A stretch of 16,774 nt of DNA, from NCBI GenBank assembly GCA_934636425.1, contig CAKUAV010000058.1, positions 1 to 16,774 on the forward strand, in the 5' to 3' direction. The DNA comes from an uncultured Clostridia bacterium (GTDB taxonomy: Bacteria > Bacillota > Clostridia > Christensenellales > Aristaeellaceae). Positions 14,687 to 16,774 of the stretch are shown here, in pieces (the stretch's first letter is position 1; each line of letters starts with the position of its first letter). Under the pieces are notes generated by a model, which made no database searches, had not been told where the DNA came from, and saw only the letters and a program-made list of their open reading frames with translations. The position numbers were made by a program, and so were the translations under genes.

Positions 14687-15724
14687 TTATCGGGACAGCC
14701 TGTCCATGAAATGGCTGAGTGAGAGCCGCGTCTGTCCGCCGTAGCCGGTTACGTCCTCGGCTGCGACCATGGAATTGAGCACGGCCTCCCCAGTCGCTTC
14801 GGCCGCGGCGCGGAAGCAGAGGTCGATGTAATCTTCGCTGAGCGCCTTTACATCGACGATCGCGCGCTCCGGCGTATGGGGGATGCGGTTGGCCGTGCTG
14901 AAGCCGATGAACACCTCGCCGCTGCCGTGGCCGATGAACGAGCCCAGCCGCGCCAGCCCCACGCTGCACCGCTTTACGACGCGCTTTAGCTGCCGATCGC
15001 TCAGCGGCACATCGGTGGCCAGTATGACGATACAGCTGCCCTTGTCGGGCTTGTTTTCATTCAGCTCGCGCCAGATCTCCTCGCCGATGGGACGATGATC
15101 GACGATCAGGTCGCGTAGCTGGCCGTGATTGGTCTGTACGAGTACGCCCAGCGTATAGACGCGCCCGTCCAGCTCGATCTGCCGAGACGCCGAGCCCACG
15201 CCGCCCTTGAGCCCGTGGCAGGTCATGCCGCGCCCGCAGCCCACAGCGCCTTCCTCGAAATCGGCGCAGGCGGCGTCTATGGCTGCAAAGACGTGCTCCT
15301 GCTTTACGGCGCGGTGGCGAATGTCGTTGAGCGACGCGTCGTTGCACTCGCACACGACGGGATTGACCGAGCGCATTTCCACGCCGTCCTTCTCGCACAG
15401 GCGCGCCATATATTCGACCATGGCGTCGTGAACCAGTCCGACGTTCAGCGTGTTGGTCAGCGCGATGGGCGTTTCCAGCGTGCCCAGCTCGTCGATCTGC
15501 ACGAGTCCTGCCGTCTTGCCGAAGCCATTGAGCACAAACGACGCGCAGGGCAGCTTGCGGGCAAAGGGATTGTCGGGACAGGGGAGAACGACGGTCACGC
15601 CGGTGTTGTGCGTCGCGCTGACAATCGTCGCGTGTCCAACCGTCACGCCGGGCACGTCGCTGATGCGGTTCAGCGGCCCCGTCGGCAGAGAGCCGACCGT
15701 CAGGCCATAATCGCGAATGCGCAT
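14687..15724 (-). CDS. P1-family (S58, DmpA/BapA-like) self-cleaving aminopeptidase
   Basis: A 345-residue Ntn-like hydrolase that would cleave itself into two chains and remove N-terminal D-, L- or beta-amino acids from short peptides. The N-terminal NRISDVPGVTVGH stretch, a TNTLNVGLVHDA block, the CGRGMTCHGLKGGVGSASR segment and the VYTLGVLVQTNHG strand are typical of the family. The expected cleavage site is G229-S230 in KGSCIVILATDVPL, where S230 becomes the N-terminal nucleophile. I start at ATG 15724, nine bases after GGAAAGG. The frame remains open further upstream, but past the promoter and with no family similarity. There is no signal peptide, so it is cytoplasmic. It is a single gene with its own promoter. 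Confidence 0.92.
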   Translation of the reverse strand: MRIRDYGLTVGSLPTGPLNRISDVPGVTVGHATIVSATHNTGVTVVLPCPDNPFARKLPCASFVLNGFGKTAGLVQIDELGTLETPIALTNTLNVGLVHDAMVEYMARLCEKDGVEMRSVNPVVCECNDASLNDIRHRAVKQEHVFAAIDAACADFEEGAVGCGRGMTCHGLKGGVGSASRQIELDGRVYTLGVLVQTNHGQLRDLIVDHRPIGEEIWRELNENKPDKGSCIVILATDVPLSDRQLKRVVKRCSVGLARLGSFIGHGSGEVFIGFSTANRIPHTPERAIVDVKALSEDYIDLCFRAAAEATGEAVLNSMVAAEDVTGYGGQTRLSLSHFMDRLSR

Positions 15725-15785
15725 AAGAATCATCCTTTCCGAATGTATATTGTCCGTGTGCATCGATGGGAGAGATCGCTTCCTA

Positions 15786-15813
15786 ATTATAGCACACACA
15801 GCCCTCGATTCAA
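15786..15813 (-). promoter_or_regulatory. Promoter of the P1 peptidase gene
   Basis: On the minus strand TTGAAT (15813-15808) is followed after 16 bases by a perfect TATAAT (15791-15786), about 61 bases before the start codon. Confidence 0.8.
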
Positions 15814-15836
15814 GCGCAGGAGATGAAAATATGAAG

Positions 15837-15865
15837 TTGCCGGACGTTGAAAAGTGTGCTATACT
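15837..15865 (+). promoter_or_regulatory. Promoter of the glycoside hydrolase remnant
   Basis: TTGCCG at 15837-15842 is followed after 17 bases by TATACT at 15860-15865. It is divergent from the P1 peptidase promoter, and a GGAGG site lies at 15897-15901. Confidence 0.65.
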
Positions 15866-15911
15866 TTCCGTGACTGAACACAGAACAATTATGAACGGAG
15901 GTATGCTCTGC

Positions 15912-16755
15912 GTGAAATATCTGTCGGTCAACTTTTCACAGGCCATCGGAGCGATCAAGCCAGTCAACGGCGTCAACAACGGCCCGCTGACCTGCAATTT
16001 TTCACAGGACGCCCGTCCGTATTTTAAGGAAGCGCGCATACCGTTTTCCCGGCTGCACGACACGGAATATCCCTTTGGCGCGGGCGAATTTGTCGACGTT
16101 CACTGCCTGTTCAGGAATTTCGGCTGCGACGAAAACGACCCCGCCAACTACAATTTCACGCTGACCGACGAATACCTCAAGGCCATCGACGAATGCGGCA
16201 CGAAGATCATCTATCGGCTGGGATTATGTGCGCGACTGGTCAAAGGTCGACGAGAGCTTCAGGATAATCGCCGACGAGCGCGGCGCGGCCTTTGATGCGG
16301 GCATGATGTGCGCACTGCAATCCTCGCCCTGCGACATCGCGGCCTATTACGACGCTCAGACAAAATTCACAGGCCGCTGGTGCGGGCTGTTCGGCAACTC
16401 GCTCGAAACGCGTCACGGCTTTGCCGGCGTCGTGCAGGTCAAAAAGCCCTATTATGCATTCAAGGCATTTGGAGAACTGGCGAGGCTGGGCGCGCAGGCG
16501 CCGGCGGAAATCGAAGAGGGGAATGTGTTCGTCTGCGCGGCGAAGGGCGAGGGCGGAGAGGCCGTGCTGCTGGCCAATTTCAGCGAGGACGACTGCCGCG
16601 TCGAGCGCATCCGCGTTCACTTTGAGGGCGGACGCGGGCGCTATGCCGTCTACAAGCTGGACAAGGCGCATAACCTTGAAAAGTGCGGCGAGATTGCCGA
16701 CGGTGAGCTGCTCACGATGAGCCGCTACGGCGTCGCGCTGCTCAGGAGCGAATAG
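15912..16755 (+). pseudogene. GH39-like glycoside hydrolase, internally deleted and frameshifted
   Basis: Two pieces of one enzyme survive. The first (15912 to about 16220, about 103 codons from GTG with GGAGG ten bases upstream) has the clan GH-A beginning: IKPVNGVNNGPL, RIPFSRLHDTEYPFG, VDVHCLFRNF and YNFTLTDEYLKAIDECG, ending in IIYRLG. The second (about 16219-16755, in another frame) has the barrel end and C-terminal beta domain: YVRDWSKVDESF, AAYYDAQTKFTGRW, KKPYYAFKAFGELA, to a normal stop. The middle, probably some 200 residues with both catalytic glutamates, is missing. After the junction the first frame reads on into an unrelated basic tail and stops at 16295. GH39-like is my best family guess. 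An assembly collapse could give the same picture. Confidence 0.8.
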
Positions 16756-16774
16756 AGCGCGGACAGAAAAAAGC

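Noticed and set aside
15725..16063. N-terminal extension of the P1 peptidase on the minus strand
   Set aside because: The added residues show no family similarity, run across the peptidase promoter and overlap the glycoside hydrolase remnant; a good ribosome site supports the start at 15724.
15717..16295. A separate 192-codon gene upstream of the glycoside hydrolase end
   Set aside because: Its first part spans the divergent promoter region and its last 23 codons are hydrolase sequence read out of frame; only the stretch from 15912 has real similarity.

Overview
The window looks like chromosomal DNA from a GC-rich anaerobic Firmicute, most likely in the class Clostridia. The order ctsR-mcsA-mcsB-clpC with a CtsR operator is a Firmicutes signature. 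Strong AGGAGG-type ribosome sites precede most genes. Two proteins carry paired 4Fe-4S cluster motifs, which suits an anaerobe. Finer placement is a guess. I see no mobile element, tRNA, rRNA, CRISPR array or phage gene.

Layout. (1) 38-4441, plus strand: a PhoB/PhoR-type response regulator and sensor kinase, then an aldo/keto reductase with two ferredoxin-like clusters and a glucosamine-6-phosphate deaminase-like protein. The genes overlap or nearly touch, so they read as one operon that begins upstream of the window and ends at a hairpin terminator near 4468-4507. (2) 4576-9197, plus strand: promoter, CtsR box, ctsR, mcsA, mcsB, clpC and a strong terminator. This is the class III heat-shock/protein-quality-control operon. 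(3) 9248-10459, minus strand: tripeptidase pepT, convergent with clpC. (4) 10529-12273, plus strand: a nitroreductase and a DUF362/ferredoxin protein; their promoter sits back to back with the pepT promoter. (5) 12383-14629, plus strand: a TIM-barrel sugar isomerase/epimerase and a transglutaminase-like protein, with a clear promoter and a terminator shared with the next, convergent gene. (6) 14687-15724, minus strand: a DmpA/BapA-type P1 self-cleaving aminopeptidase. (7) 15837-16755, plus strand: the remains of a GH39-like glycoside hydrolase with its middle deleted.

The most interesting feature is McsB. In Firmicutes McsB phosphorylates arginines that mark proteins for ClpC-ClpP and disarm CtsR. 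Here the protein aligns along its length with McsB, but the phosphagen-kinase signature is destroyed: the catalytic Cys, the Asn and Arg of the CPTN-G-TGLR motif, the acidic NEED residues and most of the nucleotide-binding arginines are replaced. The C-terminal Arg-Asp pair of the phospho-arginine receptor site remains, as do both GTEH phospho-arginine pockets in ClpC. The frame is intact and embedded in a tight operon, so this looks like a pseudokinase or re-purposed adaptor rather than decay. A second clear finding is the glycoside hydrolase pseudogene, joined out of frame at a possible four-base microhomology.
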